Below, piece after piece: positions 9,140 through 18,084 of a stretch of 64,000 nt of DNA; the first letter of the stretch is position 1; every line of letters starts with the position of its first letter. The DNA is from Ilumatobacter sp. GTDB lineage: Bacteria > Actinomycetota > Acidimicrobiia > Acidimicrobiales > Ilumatobacteraceae. The notes below the pieces were generated by a model. That model was not told the origin of the DNA. It ran no database searches and was given only the letters and a program-made list of their open reading frames with translations. The position numbers and the translations under genes were made by a program. Where the stretch lies: the NCBI GenBank assembly GCA_018666235.1, contig JABJAB010000097.1, positions 1-64,000 on the forward strand, read 5' to 3'.

Positions 9140-9943
9140 TCAGACCGGCACAATCGTCATCGACTGGCTGGCTGTGGCGAGCAGTTGGCCACGTTCGCTC
9201 CACATCAGACAGCTGCTGTGGGCGAATCCGTTCCCCATGAACTCAACGCGGTTGTCACACAGCACCCAGTCGGTGTCGTCCGGGGCCGGATCGGCGAATC
9301 GGATCGTGTTGTCCAGACTCGACAGGTTGGTTACCCGGCCTGCAGCATTGCCGATGACCGACGGGCTGTAGTCGGCAATGATCGCCAGCGCCGCCGCATC
9401 GACGCGGACCTCGGGCATGCGGACCCAGACCAGTGATCGATGATCACCGGTCGGCTTCCCGGCGCCGGAGAAGCCGAACATGCCGCGCGCCATCTTGACC
9501 TCGACGTGGTCATGCAGTGATGGGTAATCGAACTCGCGCTCGGGGTCGACCGACCCTGATGGCGCCACCGGATCGGGGTACTGCTCCCAGACACCGCGCA
9601 GTTGTTCGGGTCGTTGTCCCGTTGCCCCGAGCACGGTCACGACATCGTCGTCTTCGAACGTGCCGTACACACGGCACTGGGTCACCGTGCGCCCAACGGC
9701 CGGCTTCGTCACGTTGAGCCGCATCTCCGACGGGTTGTACATCGTGGCGATGTATTGCGCCGTCGCCCAGACCGCGGGCTGGCCGGTCTCGATTTCCATC
9801 GTCGCGACGCCAACTGCGAGTCCGATGCCACCGAACAGCGAGCCGCGCCCGCCACCGACCGCACGGTCGGTGATCGGCACCGCCCACTGGCCGTCTCCGT
9901 GGTCCACCATTCCGAGAAACTCCGCCGTCGACATCCCACTCAT
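9140..9943 (-). CDS. Acyl-CoA thioesterase-like protein (double hotdog, TesB-like)
   Basis: A 267-residue protein that fits two tandem hotdog domains. The N-terminal half contains GGGRGSLFGGIGLAVG, the helix-entry motif of TesB-type thioesterases, and TAQYIATM/SEMRLNVTKPAVGRTVTQCRV, typical of the first hotdog sheet. The C-terminal half has SLDNTIRF and WVLCDNRVEFMGNGFAHSSCLMWSERGQLLATASQSM, a standard second-hotdog ending. It would hydrolyse acyl-CoA to acid and CoA. The start is the ATG at 9943; a second ATG three codons later is possible. It is divergent from the monooxygenase at 10025 with an 81-base gap. Confidence 0.85.
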   Translation of the reverse strand: MSGMSTAEFLGMVDHGDGQWAVPITDRAVGGGRGSLFGGIGLAVGVATMEIETGQPAVWATAQYIATMYNPSEMRLNVTKPAVGRTVTQCRVYGTFEDDDVVTVLGATGQRPEQLRGVWEQYPDPVAPSGSVDPEREFDYPSLHDHVEVKMARGMFGFSGAGKPTGDHRSLVWVRMPEVRVDAAALAIIADYSPSVIGNAAGRVTNLSSLDNTIRFADPAPDDTDWVLCDNRVEFMGNGFAHSSCLMWSERGQLLATASQSMTIVPV

Positions 9944-10024
9944 CGTCGGCAAGCTAGCCCGGCGGCTGAATCTGGCCCGGACCGGACTCGTTGTGCGACT
10001 CACGGCTGGGCCAGGCTGTCAGTG

Positions 10025-11893
10025 ATGATCGAAGCGAACGAGACCAAGATCGGCGCTGCCGTGCGTGATGCCGACCTGCGGGTTCTGGTGATGTGCCTTT
10101 TTCAGATCACCGGAGACCGCAAGTGGCTCGCCGAGCCGTACTTGCCGCAACGCGACGTTCGCCTCATCGCACCCGAAGACGCCGGGTTTTCCGACGAGAT
10201 CGCCGAACAGATCTGGGACGCGGCAATCGCCGAGCATGGCACGACGCCAGTGATCTCCGACCCCGGTGACGAGTTGATGGTCGAAATGATGAGCGCCTGT
10301 CTCGGCGAGCCCGTCACCCCCGAGTACGCCCCGATGATGCGCGAGGAAATGGGATTCGTGTCGCGCGATATCGACTGGCCCGAGGGCGCGGCGCGCCCCA
10401 GTGTCCTCGTGGTCGGCGCCGGAGCGAGCGGCATCATCATGGGTGCACGGCTCGATCGAATGGGGCTCGACTACGACATCGTCGAACGTGGCCCCAGCGT
10501 CGGTGGGGTGTGGCGCGACAACCGATACCCCGGCGCTGGCGTCGACACCCCGAATCACGCGTACTCGTTCTCGTTCGCCCGACCCCACCGCTGGTCGCGT
10601 TTCTTCTCGCCGCAGGCGGACCTCGAGACCTACCTGCAGCAGACGGCCGACGACTGTGATGTCACGCGCCACGTACAGTTCGAGACCGGTCTCACCGGCG
10701 CGCAGTGGGACGACGACACTCAGGAGTGGCGCGTTGAACTTGAGACTCCGAACGGCAGCGAGTCGCGGTCATACCAAGTGCTGATCAGCGCGATTGGCCA
10801 GCTCAACGTGCCCAAGCCCCCACCGGTGCCGGGCACCGACAGCTTCGAGGGCCCCTGCTTCCATTCGTCGCATTGGCCCGACGGTCTCGATCTCACAGGA
10901 AAACGTGTCGCCGTGATCGGGACGGGTGCGTCATCGATGCAGATTGTCCCGGCGATCGCGGACCAGGTCGCCGAACTCACCGTGTATCAACGCACGGCGC
11001 AGTGGGCGCGACCGATCCCCCGCTATCACGAACCAATTCCCGAAGGCTCGCAGTGGCTGTTCGAGCACTTGCCGTTCTATGCGTCGTGGTTCCGCTTCGT
11101 CATGCTGTGGCGGTACGGCGACGGTCTCCTCCCGCTCCTGCGGAAAGACCCGGATTGGGAGCACCCGCACTCCATCAATCGAGCCAACGAACGTCACCGC
11201 CAGCAGATGGCTGATCATCTCCTGACAGAGCTCGACGGGCGCGCCGACCTTGTCGAGAAGTGCATGCCGAGTTACCCGCCCTACGGCAAGCGCATCTTGC
11301 TCGACAATGGTTGGTTCGCGACCGTTCGCAAGCCGAATGTCGAACTCGTTGTCGACGCAGCCGATCACGTCGACGCGACCGGTGTCGTCGCCGACGGGCA
11401 GCATCGCGAGCATGACATCGTCGTGCTTGCGAACGGCTTCGAAGTGTTCCAAGGGGCCAGCCGGCTGGGTCTCCGCGGTCGCGGCGGCATCGACCTGGCA
11501 GACCTGTGGGCCGACGATGACCCGATGGCCTATCTCGGCATCACCGTGGCCGACTTCCCGAACTTCTTCATCATGCAGGGCCCCACCACCGGTCTCGGGC
11601 ACGGCGGCAGCGCGATCTTCCAAGCCGAGTGTCATGCCCGTCACATCAGCGCATGTGTCGCCGCAATGGCTGCGGCCGACGGACGGACCATCGAGGTCCG
11701 CGAGCAACCGATGGTCGACTACAACGATGCCTTCGACGCAGAACATGAGCATCTGATCTGGAGCACCGACGGGCTCCGCAACTGGTATCGCAACGACGCC
11801 GGCAGGGTCGTGGTGATCATGCCGTGGAGGCTCGTCGACTACTGGTCCATGACCCACGATCCCGACCTGAGCCACTACTCGATCACCGCGTGA
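10025..11893 (+). CDS. Baeyer-Villiger monooxygenase with N-terminal helical extension (HAPMO-like)
   Basis: A 622-residue flavoprotein. The first 120 residues form a helical acidic domain like the extra N-terminal domain of 4-hydroxyacetophenone monooxygenase, then VVGAGASG (130-136) binds FAD. The fingerprint FEGPCFHSSHWP fits FxGxxxHxxxWP, and VIGTGASSMQIVP is the NADPH-binding motif. Length agrees with HAPMO (about 640) and exceeds the common 540-residue enzymes. The start is ATG 10025 or the adjacent GTG at 10022. It differs markedly from the two paralogues at 1853 and 29660, so probably has another substrate. An acyl-CoA ligase follows on the same strand. Confidence 0.92.
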   Translation: MIEANETKIGAAVRDADLRVLVMCLFQITGDRKWLAEPYLPQRDVRLIAPEDAGFSDEIAEQIWDAAIAEHGTTPVISDPGDELMVEMMSACLGEPVTPEYAPMMREEMGFVSRDIDWPEGAARPSVLVVGAGASGIIMGARLDRMGLDYDIVERGPSVGGVWRDNRYPGAGVDTPNHAYSFSFARPHRWSRFFSPQADLETYLQQTADDCDVTRHVQFETGLTGAQWDDDTQEWRVELETPNGSESRSYQVLISAIGQLNVPKPPPVPGTDSFEGPCFHSSHWPDGLDLTGKRVAVIGTGASSMQIVPAIADQVAELTVYQRTAQWARPIPRYHEPIPEGSQWLFEHLPFYASWFRFVMLWRYGDGLLPLLRKDPDWEHPHSINRANERHRQQMADHLLTELDGRADLVEKCMPSYPPYGKRILLDNGWFATVRKPNVELVVDAADHVDATGVVADGQHREHDIVVLANGFEVFQGASRLGLRGRGGIDLADLWADDDPMAYLGITVADFPNFFIMQGPTTGLGHGGSAIFQAECHARHISACVAAMAAADGRTIEVREQPMVDYNDAFDAEHEHLIWSTDGLRNWYRNDAGRVVVIMPWRLVDYWSMTHDPDLSHYSITA

Positions 11894-11921
11894 CCACCAC
11901 CTGACCACCACCACCTGACCA
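11894..11921. repeat. Perfect tandem 14-base repeat after the monooxygenase
   Basis: CCACCACCTGACCA occurs twice in direct succession (11894-11907 and 11908-11921), immediately after the stop of the monooxygenase, and runs into TGACCAGGTCA, an 11-base inverted repeat (11916-11926). It could be a replication-slippage product or a weak hairpin terminator. Confidence 0.8.
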
Positions 11922-12080
11922 GGTCACCGTCGCGCCCTGTCCGGGATTGATCACACCGGCCAGGGCTCCCCTCCGAACGGAATCGCTGCATTGAGCCAGG
12001 GCACGATGCGGCGCACCTCGGGACCGACCTGCGAGTGGAGTTCGCCCCGACGACGGCGGGCCTGGCACCATGTCGTCCTT

Positions 12081-13772
12081 ATGACGATGACTTTCCAGGA
12101 CGCCTGTGCGGCCGTGTGCGCGCCCGGCTCGATGTTCGAGATTCAAGAGACCGAAGTGTTCGGCCGCACGAGCAAGGTGTTCGCCGGCACGCCACCGAAC
12201 ATTCGGGCGCTGTTTGCTCTGGCTGCGGCGCGTACGGACGAGTTCATCATCTTCGAGGACGAGCGTTGGGCGATGCCACGCGTCATCGAAATGATCGGCC
12301 AGATCGGCCACGCACTCGTCAACGACCTCGGCGTCGAGAAGGGTGACCGCGTCGCCATTGCCATGCGCAACTATCCCGAGTGGATCGCCGCGTTCGCCGC
12401 GATCACCTCCGTCGGCGCCGTCGCCGTGCCGATGAATGCGTGGTGGGTGACCGAGGAAATGGTCTTTGCTCTTGAGGACTCCGGTTCGAACGTTGTGATC
12501 GCCGACGACGAGCGACTCGGTCGAATGCAGGCTGCTGCGCCGGGTGAGATCGAGGCGACCATCGTGGTCGTCCGCCCCCAGGGCACGCTGCCGGACGGCG
12601 TGCTCTCGCTCGACGAACTCCTCACGCCCGGCGCCACGTTGCCCGATGTCGATATCGACCCCGACGAGGACATGACGATCCTGTACACCTCAGGCACCAC
12701 GGGACGCCCGAAAGGGGCGGTCTCAACGCACCGTGCCGTGCTCAGTGCATTGCTTGCTTTCGCTGCACGGGCAGCGGTCGGCAACCTCCGCGAGCCCGAG
12801 GACCCAGCCTCGGTCGAAGAGGGCGGCGCGCCCCAGACCGCATTCATGCTGTGCGTGCCGCTGTTCCATGTGACCGGTCTCGTACCGGTGATGCTCGGAT
12901 CGTTCGTCAGCGGCGCCAAGCTCGTCATGACGTACAAGTGGGAACCGAATCGTGCGCTCGAATTGATCGAACAAGAACGAGTCACCAACTTCGTCGGCGT
13001 CCCCACGATGAGCTGGGATCTGCTCGAAGCAGAGACGTTTGCCGAGCGCGACACATCCAGCCTTCGTTCGGTCGGCGGGGGCGGCGCGCCGATGCCGCCC
13101 GAACTGGTCAAGCGCATCGAAGACGAGTTCCAGCGCGGCCGGCCCGGCCTCGGCTATGGGATGACCGAGACGAATGCCTACGGGCCACAGAACGCGGGCG
13201 ATGACTTCGTCAACAATCCGAAGTCCACCGGTCGGCCTGTGCCGATCATGGATCTCAAGATCACCGATCCGGAAGGCAACGAACTGCCGCTCGGTGAGAC
13301 CGGTGAGATCTGGTTCCGCAGTCCATCACTCATTCGCGGCTATTGGAACCGACCCGAGGCAACCGCTGAGACGATCGTTGACGGCTGGCTGCGTTCGGGC
13401 GACATCGGCCACCTCGATGCGGAGGGTTTCGTTTACATCAGCGACCGGGCGAAGGACATGATCCTGCGCGGCGGTGAGAACATCTACTGCGCCGAGGTCG
13501 AAGCGACGATCTACGAACATCCGGCGGTGTACGAAGCAGCGGTGTACGGCATCCCTGACGAGCGACTCGGTGAAGAACTGGCTTGCCACGTCATGGTCAA
13601 GCCAGGTCAGACACTCGAGGTGGGCGAGCTGCAACAGTTCGTCGGTTCGCACCTCGCCAAGTTCAAGGTGCCGACCCGGGTCTCGATCGTGCACGAGTCA
13701 CTGCCGCGCAACGCCAGCGGCAAGATCCTCAAGCGTGACCTCCGCGACGAAGTCATCGCGACAGACGCCTAA
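12081..13772 (+). CDS. AMP-dependent acyl-CoA synthetase/ligase
   Basis: A 563-residue ANL-superfamily enzyme that activates a carboxylic acid via acyl-AMP to acyl-CoA. Motif A3 is TILYTSGTTGRPKGA (about residues 195-210). YGMTETN (A5) sits near residue 360. GWLRSGDIGHLD (A7), a hinge DRAKDMILRGGENI (A8) and the catalytic Lys segment ASGKILKRDLR (A10) complete the set. The ATG at 12081 follows the preceding monooxygenase by 187 bases. Context suggests it activates an acid released by Baeyer-Villiger cleavage and ester hydrolysis. Confidence 0.93.
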   Translation: MTMTFQDACAAVCAPGSMFEIQETEVFGRTSKVFAGTPPNIRALFALAAARTDEFIIFEDERWAMPRVIEMIGQIGHALVNDLGVEKGDRVAIAMRNYPEWIAAFAAITSVGAVAVPMNAWWVTEEMVFALEDSGSNVVIADDERLGRMQAAAPGEIEATIVVVRPQGTLPDGVLSLDELLTPGATLPDVDIDPDEDMTILYTSGTTGRPKGAVSTHRAVLSALLAFAARAAVGNLREPEDPASVEEGGAPQTAFMLCVPLFHVTGLVPVMLGSFVSGAKLVMTYKWEPNRALELIEQERVTNFVGVPTMSWDLLEAETFAERDTSSLRSVGGGGAPMPPELVKRIEDEFQRGRPGLGYGMTETNAYGPQNAGDDFVNNPKSTGRPVPIMDLKITDPEGNELPLGETGEIWFRSPSLIRGYWNRPEATAETIVDGWLRSGDIGHLDAEGFVYISDRAKDMILRGGENIYCAEVEATIYEHPAVYEAAVYGIPDERLGEELACHVMVKPGQTLEVGELQQFVGSHLAKFKVPTRVSIVHESLPRNASGKILKRDLRDEVIATDA

Positions 13773-13786
13773 CCGCCTCGTCTTCA

Positions 13787-13838
13787 CGTTTGTGTCGGGT
13801 TTTTTGCGGACCGTTCGGCAATAATCCCGACGCAAACG
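13787..13838. repeat. Intergenic palindromic element, copy 2
   Basis: Arms CGTTTGTGTCGGGTT (13787-13801) and AATCCCGACGCAAACG (13823-13838) closely match copy 1 at 4075-4126. The centre contains GCGGACCGTTCGGC, an analogue of the centre of copy 1 with compensating differences. It lies between the acyl-CoA ligase stop and the end of the convergent photolyase gene, where a hairpin could also end transcription. Confidence 0.85.
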
Positions 13839-13844
13839 TGGTGG

Positions 13845-13892
13845 GGCGGTGATGGGCTGGGGTGGTGATGGCCTGGGGTGGTGATGGGCTGG
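13845..13892. repeat. Three tandem 16-base repeats
   Basis: GGCGGTGATGGGCTGG, GGTGGTGATGGCCTGG and GGTGGTGATGGGCTGG follow one another without gaps directly after palindromic element copy 2. Copies differ at one or two positions. The 149-base intergenic gap here holds only these repeats and the palindrome. Confidence 0.88.
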
Positions 13893-13921
13893 GGCGTGGG
13901 AGTGCGGGTGTGACTGAGGGG

Positions 13922-15442
13922 TCACAGCGTGCCGGCGTCGAGTGCTGTGAGCACTTCGGTCGCGCGATCGCGGACAGCGTCGAGGTCGCTCAACCGACGC
14001 AAGCCGGCGAGCTGCTGAGCCATCCGGTGGTTGTTGGAGAACTCCTCCGCGTTGCGCGCAAGGAAGTCCCAGTACAGCGTTGTGAACGGACAGGCGTCAT
14101 CGCCAGTGCGCTGCTTCGGGTCGAATCGGCACCCGCGGCAGGAGTCGCTCATCTTGTTGATGTACGCGCCGCCCGACGCATAAGGCTTCGTCGCCATCAT
14201 CCCGCCGTCAGCGTGCAGTGCCATCCCGATCACGTTCGGCAACATCACCCACTCCGCACCGTCGACGAAGCTCGCCCACATCCACTCGGTCATCGCCCAC
14301 GGATCGACGCCGGCCGTGAGCGCAAGATTGCCGAACACCATCAAACGCTCGATGTGATGGGTGTACCCATGCGCATCGAGATGGCTGACGGCGTTGGACA
14401 CGCACGCCATCTCGGTCGTCGCCCGGCCGGTGAACGCAGGTGGTACGGGCCGCGTTGCTTTGAGGTGGTTACGAGATCGATAGTCGGGCATCCACCGCCA
14501 GTAGACGCACCACACGTACTCGCGCCACCCCAGCACTTGCCGGATGAACCCCTCGACCGAGTTGATCGGCAGGTCGCGTTCGCGTAAGGCCGTCTCAGCG
14601 GCTTCAACGACCTCCGTCGGGTGCAGCAGTCCGAGATTCATACATGACGACAACACCGAGTGCGCAAGCTTCCACTCGTCGGCGAGCATGGCGTCCTCGT
14701 GCGGACCAAACGGCTCGAGGCCAGTGGCGATGAATTCGTTCAACCGCGTGACTGCTTGCTGGCGAGTCACCGGCCAGGTGCCGTCCGCACCGCTGCCCCA
14801 CACCTCATCGCCGAGCGATGCAATGAGATCGCTGACCTCGGCGTCAATGTCGTCCGGTTCGAAGTGGGTGATCGCTGGCCACGAACGTCCGTCCTTCGGT
14901 GGCTTCTCGCGGTTGTCGTGATCGAAGTTCCACTTTCCACCGATGGGCGCCACGCCGTCCATGAGGACTCCGAACCGTTCGCGCTGCCATCGATAGAAGT
15001 CCTCCATCTTGAACCGCTTGCGCCCCTCAGCCCACTCTTCGAATTCGCTGTAGTGGCAGAAGAACTGGTCGTTCGGAAGCATCTCAACACGCCCACTTGC
15101 CTCCAGGCGTCCGAGCAGCGCGGTCACGTCCCAGCTCATCGGTTCCATCACGACGAGCCGATCAACATCGAATTCGGCACAGTGCTCGCGATATCCCTGC
15201 ACGAAGCTCGGCGCGCGTCGCAGGTCGACATCGAAGCCTTCGTCTCGGAGCTCCTGTGCGAAATGTCGCATCGCTGAGAGCACCAGGTGGAGTCGCTGCC
15301 GGTGCCATCGCTTCGACGAGATCTTCAGCTCACTTTCGACGAGCAGGACTCGGCAATCGCCCGCTTCTCGATCGCGCAAGGCTCCGGTGCGCCGGTGCAA
15401 TTGGTCGCCGAACACCCAGACCGTCGGCAGTCGGCCGTTCAC
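13922..15442 (-). CDS. phrB: Iron-sulfur bacterial cryptochrome/photolyase (PhrB/CryB-like)
   Basis: A 506-residue FAD photolyase of the FeS-BCP class, whose members repair (6-4) photoproducts with light. The alpha/beta antenna domain opens with VWVFGDQLHRRTGAL, and the helical FAD domain contains HSVLSSCMNLGLL, GFIRQVLGWREYVW and ERLMVFGNLALTAG. Four cysteines, Cys347, Cys435, Cys438 and Cys451, have exactly the spacing (88, 3, 13) of the [4Fe-4S] ligands of Agrobacterium PhrB. It overlaps the preceding SDR stop by four bases, so the two are cotranscribed. The assignment is strong. Confidence 0.95.
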   Translation of the reverse strand: MNGRLPTVWVFGDQLHRRTGALRDREAGDCRVLLVESELKISSKRWHRQRLHLVLSAMRHFAQELRDEGFDVDLRRAPSFVQGYREHCAEFDVDRLVVMEPMSWDVTALLGRLEASGRVEMLPNDQFFCHYSEFEEWAEGRKRFKMEDFYRWQRERFGVLMDGVAPIGGKWNFDHDNREKPPKDGRSWPAITHFEPDDIDAEVSDLIASLGDEVWGSGADGTWPVTRQQAVTRLNEFIATGLEPFGPHEDAMLADEWKLAHSVLSSCMNLGLLHPTEVVEAAETALRERDLPINSVEGFIRQVLGWREYVWCVYWRWMPDYRSRNHLKATRPVPPAFTGRATTEMACVSNAVSHLDAHGYTHHIERLMVFGNLALTAGVDPWAMTEWMWASFVDGAEWVMLPNVIGMALHADGGMMATKPYASGGAYINKMSDSCRGCRFDPKQRTGDDACPFTTLYWDFLARNAEEFSNNHRMAQQLAGLRRLSDLDAVRDRATEVLTALDAGTL

Positions 15443-16125
15443 GTGAATGCGCTACTCGGGAGGTCGTTCGTACCAGCTTCGAGCGCGTCGCAGATGACGG
15501 TGGCAACGTGAGCCGGCGCCATCCCCTCGGGCATCTTGGGCGATGCTCCTTCGATCGGATGGTCGGCAAGACCGGTTTCCGTATGCCCTGGCCGGGCATC
15601 GAGCACCCGGATCTTCGTTCGTCGCGCCTCGCGGCCAAGTGCCTCATCAAACGATCGAACTGCCGCCTTCGACGCACCGTACGCCGCCATTCCCGGCAGG
15701 TTCTGTTCGGCAATGACTCCAGAGATGTTGACGATCGCACCTCGTGGTTCGATCCGTCCGATCGCCGCATTGGCCAGCATGATCGGCACGAACGTGTTGG
15801 TCAGGAACAGCTCCTCCATCGCATCGATCGATAGATCGGCCACGTTCCCGAACGCCACCACCCCGACGGCGTTCACCACAACATCGAGCCGACCAGCGTG
15901 AGCGATGGTCGCCTCGACTGCACGGACGCAAGCGTCCGGCACGCGCAAATCGAGTGCCACTCGCTGTGCGTCCACCGGAACGGCTGCAAGGCGATCGACG
16001 TCTCGGGCAACGAGCGTCAGGGTGGCGCCACGCCGAGCCAATTCGACCGCCAGGGCCGTTCCAAGTCCGCCGGAGGCCCCGGCGATGAGGACCGACTGGC
16101 CCGAGAGAGGGTGCTGCACAGTCAC
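15439..16125 (-). CDS. Short-chain dehydrogenase coupled to photolyase
   Basis: A 228-residue SDR: AGASGGLG cofactor motif near residue 14, VNAVG in place of NNAG, and the YGASK active-site pair. Its GTG start at 16125 (or the GTG two codons later) is chosen because the Rossmann strand begins shortly after; the frame extends far upstream without a plausible start. Its stop overlaps the photolyase start (ATGA). Such SDRs are found next to FeS photolyases in other bacteria, but the shared function is unclear. Confidence 0.85.
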   Translation of the reverse strand: MTVQHPLSGQSVLIAGASGGLGTALAVELARRGATLTLVARDVDRLAAVPVDAQRVALDLRVPDACVRAVEATIAHAGRLDVVVNAVGVVAFGNVADLSIDAMEELFLTNTFVPIMLANAAIGRIEPRGAIVNISGVIAEQNLPGMAAYGASKAAVRSFDEALGREARRTKIRVLDARPGHTETGLADHPIEGASPKMPEGMAPAHVATVICDALEAGTNDLPSSAFT

Positions 16126-16297
16126 GACGCGAGTCTGACACGGCCTGATTCGGGTTGACAGGTCGAGCGCCCGATCAGGCGCGTGGAACCGCCAGCACCG
16201 ACTCCTGAATCCTCCCGTTTCCACCCCTCCGGCTTGTGACGCTGCGCAATGGGGAGCTGACACGTTGCTTCGGTGGGCAAGCGACAAGACTGGGGTG

Positions 16298-18034
16298 ATG
16301 GAGCACGATCTCGTCATTCGCAACGGCCTTGTCGTCGACGGCACCGGTGCAGCACCGCGCCTCGGACTGAGCATCGCGATCGATGGCGATGTGATTACCG
16401 GAATCGGCACTGACGTCGGCAGTGGCCGACGCGAGATCGATGCAAGCGGCCTGTTGGTGACGCCGGGCTTCGTCGACATCCATACGCACTATGACGGTCA
16501 GGCCACATGGGATGCCGAGCTCGAGCCGTCCACGCCGCACGGCGTGACCACCCTGATGATGGGCAACTGCGGGGTCGGGTTCGCCCCGGCCAAGCCCGAC
16601 GAGCACGAGTTCCTCATCGAGCTGATGGAGGGCGTCGAAGACATTCCCGGTGCAGCACTGAGTGAAGGTATTGCATGGGATTGGGAAACCTTTCCCGAGT
16701 ACCTCGACGCACTTGACCGTCGCGAGTTTGTCGCCGACATCGGCGCAATGATCGCGCATGGCCCCGTCCGCACGTACGTCATGGGCCAGCGCGGCGCAGA
16801 CAACGAGCCGGCCACCTCCGATGACATTGCGGAAATGGCGAACATCGTCAACGAGGCAGTCGAGGCGGGCGCTTTCGGGTTCTCGACCAGCCGCACCATC
16901 GGCCACAGAGCGATGAACGGCGAGCCGGTGCCGGGCACATTCGCCGCCGAAGACGAGCTGTTCACCATCGGTCGGGCAATGGCCCGCTCAGGTAAGGGAG
17001 TGTTCGAAGTGGCCCCAGCCGGACTCGCCGGCGAGGACCTTGTCGCGCCGAAGAAGGAGATCGACTGGATCTGCCGGCTCGCCGACGACATCGGGCGTCC
17101 GGTCACCTGGCTGATGTTGCAGAACCTCGTGCAGCCCGACGAATGGAAAGAGTTGATGACGCGCTCCCAAGAGGCACAGGACGCCGGCCACCAGGTCATT
17201 CCGCAGGTCGCAGGTCGCCCCTTCGGCATTCTGATCGGACTGTCGACGCGCCACCGCTTCAAGGAGATGCCGAGCTTCGCACCGCTGAAAGATCTGTCGT
17301 TTGGAGAACAGGCCGAGGCGATGGCCAACGCCGCCCTCAAGGCGCGACTCATCGAGGAGTCACAGGCGTCGATGCACATCCTGCGCGAGACCGAGCCAAT
17401 GGCCGCCCAGGTAGTCGACGGCTTCGACCGCCAGTACCTGCTCGGCGACCCGGTCGACTACGAGCCCACAGCAGATCGATCGATTGCCGCCCTCGCGAGC
17501 GCCCGGGGTGTCGAACCGATCGAGGAGTTCTACGACCGGCTCCGCGAACGCGACGGCGAAGCGTTGCTCATGATGCCGTTCCTCGGCTACGCCCACGGAA
17601 ACGGTGACGCCCTCTACGAAATGCTCACCCATCCTGCTGCAGTCCTCGGACTCGCCGACGGCGGTGCGCACGCCAACTTCATCTGCGACGCATCGACACC
17701 GACATGGATGCTCACGCACTGGGCACGCGACCGCACGCGGGGACCGCGACTCCCGATCGAATCCGTCGTGAAGAAGATGACTGCGGACACTGCCGCACTC
17801 TTCGGCCTCGACGACCGAGGCGTGCTGGCGGTGGGCAAACGCGCCGACGTCAACGTGATCGACCACGCGAACCTGCAGCTCCGCGAACCACGGCTGGTCG
17901 ACGACCTCCCTGCAGGCGGAACCCGGCTGCTGCAGGCAGCCGAAGGCTACGTCGCCACCGTCGTGGCGGGCATCGTCACCCGTGAGCACGACGAGTTCAC
18001 GGGCGAGCGCCCCGGACGCCTGCTCCGGTCCTGA
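16298..18034 (+). CDS. N-acyl-D-amino-acid deacylase family amidohydrolase
   Basis: A 578-residue metal-dependent amidohydrolase. The small N-terminal beta domain (DLVIRNGLVVDGTGA) leads to the metal site FVDIHTHYDGQATWD, with HxHxD near residue 65. MGNCGVGFAP is the conserved Cys motif of D-aminoacylases. The C-terminus has GLADGGAHANFICD, carrying the late catalytic Asp, and DRGVLAVGKRADVNVID, the usual closing strand. It would hydrolyse N-acyl-D-amino acids or related cyclic amides. It is divergent from the SDR/photolyase pair and 50 bases upstream of a nitroreductase. Confidence 0.9.
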   Translation: MEHDLVIRNGLVVDGTGAAPRLGLSIAIDGDVITGIGTDVGSGRREIDASGLLVTPGFVDIHTHYDGQATWDAELEPSTPHGVTTLMMGNCGVGFAPAKPDEHEFLIELMEGVEDIPGAALSEGIAWDWETFPEYLDALDRREFVADIGAMIAHGPVRTYVMGQRGADNEPATSDDIAEMANIVNEAVEAGAFGFSTSRTIGHRAMNGEPVPGTFAAEDELFTIGRAMARSGKGVFEVAPAGLAGEDLVAPKKEIDWICRLADDIGRPVTWLMLQNLVQPDEWKELMTRSQEAQDAGHQVIPQVAGRPFGILIGLSTRHRFKEMPSFAPLKDLSFGEQAEAMANAALKARLIEESQASMHILRETEPMAAQVVDGFDRQYLLGDPVDYEPTADRSIAALASARGVEPIEEFYDRLRERDGEALLMMPFLGYAHGNGDALYEMLTHPAAVLGLADGGAHANFICDASTPTWMLTHWARDRTRGPRLPIESVVKKMTADTAALFGLDDRGVLAVGKRADVNVIDHANLQLREPRLVDDLPAGGTRLLQAAEGYVATVVAGIVTREHDEFTGERPGRLLRS

Positions 18035-18084
18035 TCTCAGCGCTGCTCACCCCGTTCCGACGCCACCGTGCAACACTTGGGCAC

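Noticed and set aside
9602..10024. N-terminal extension of the HAPMO-like monooxygenase frame
   Set aside because: It overlaps the thioesterase coding region and gives Arg/His-rich sequence; the enzyme starts at 10025.
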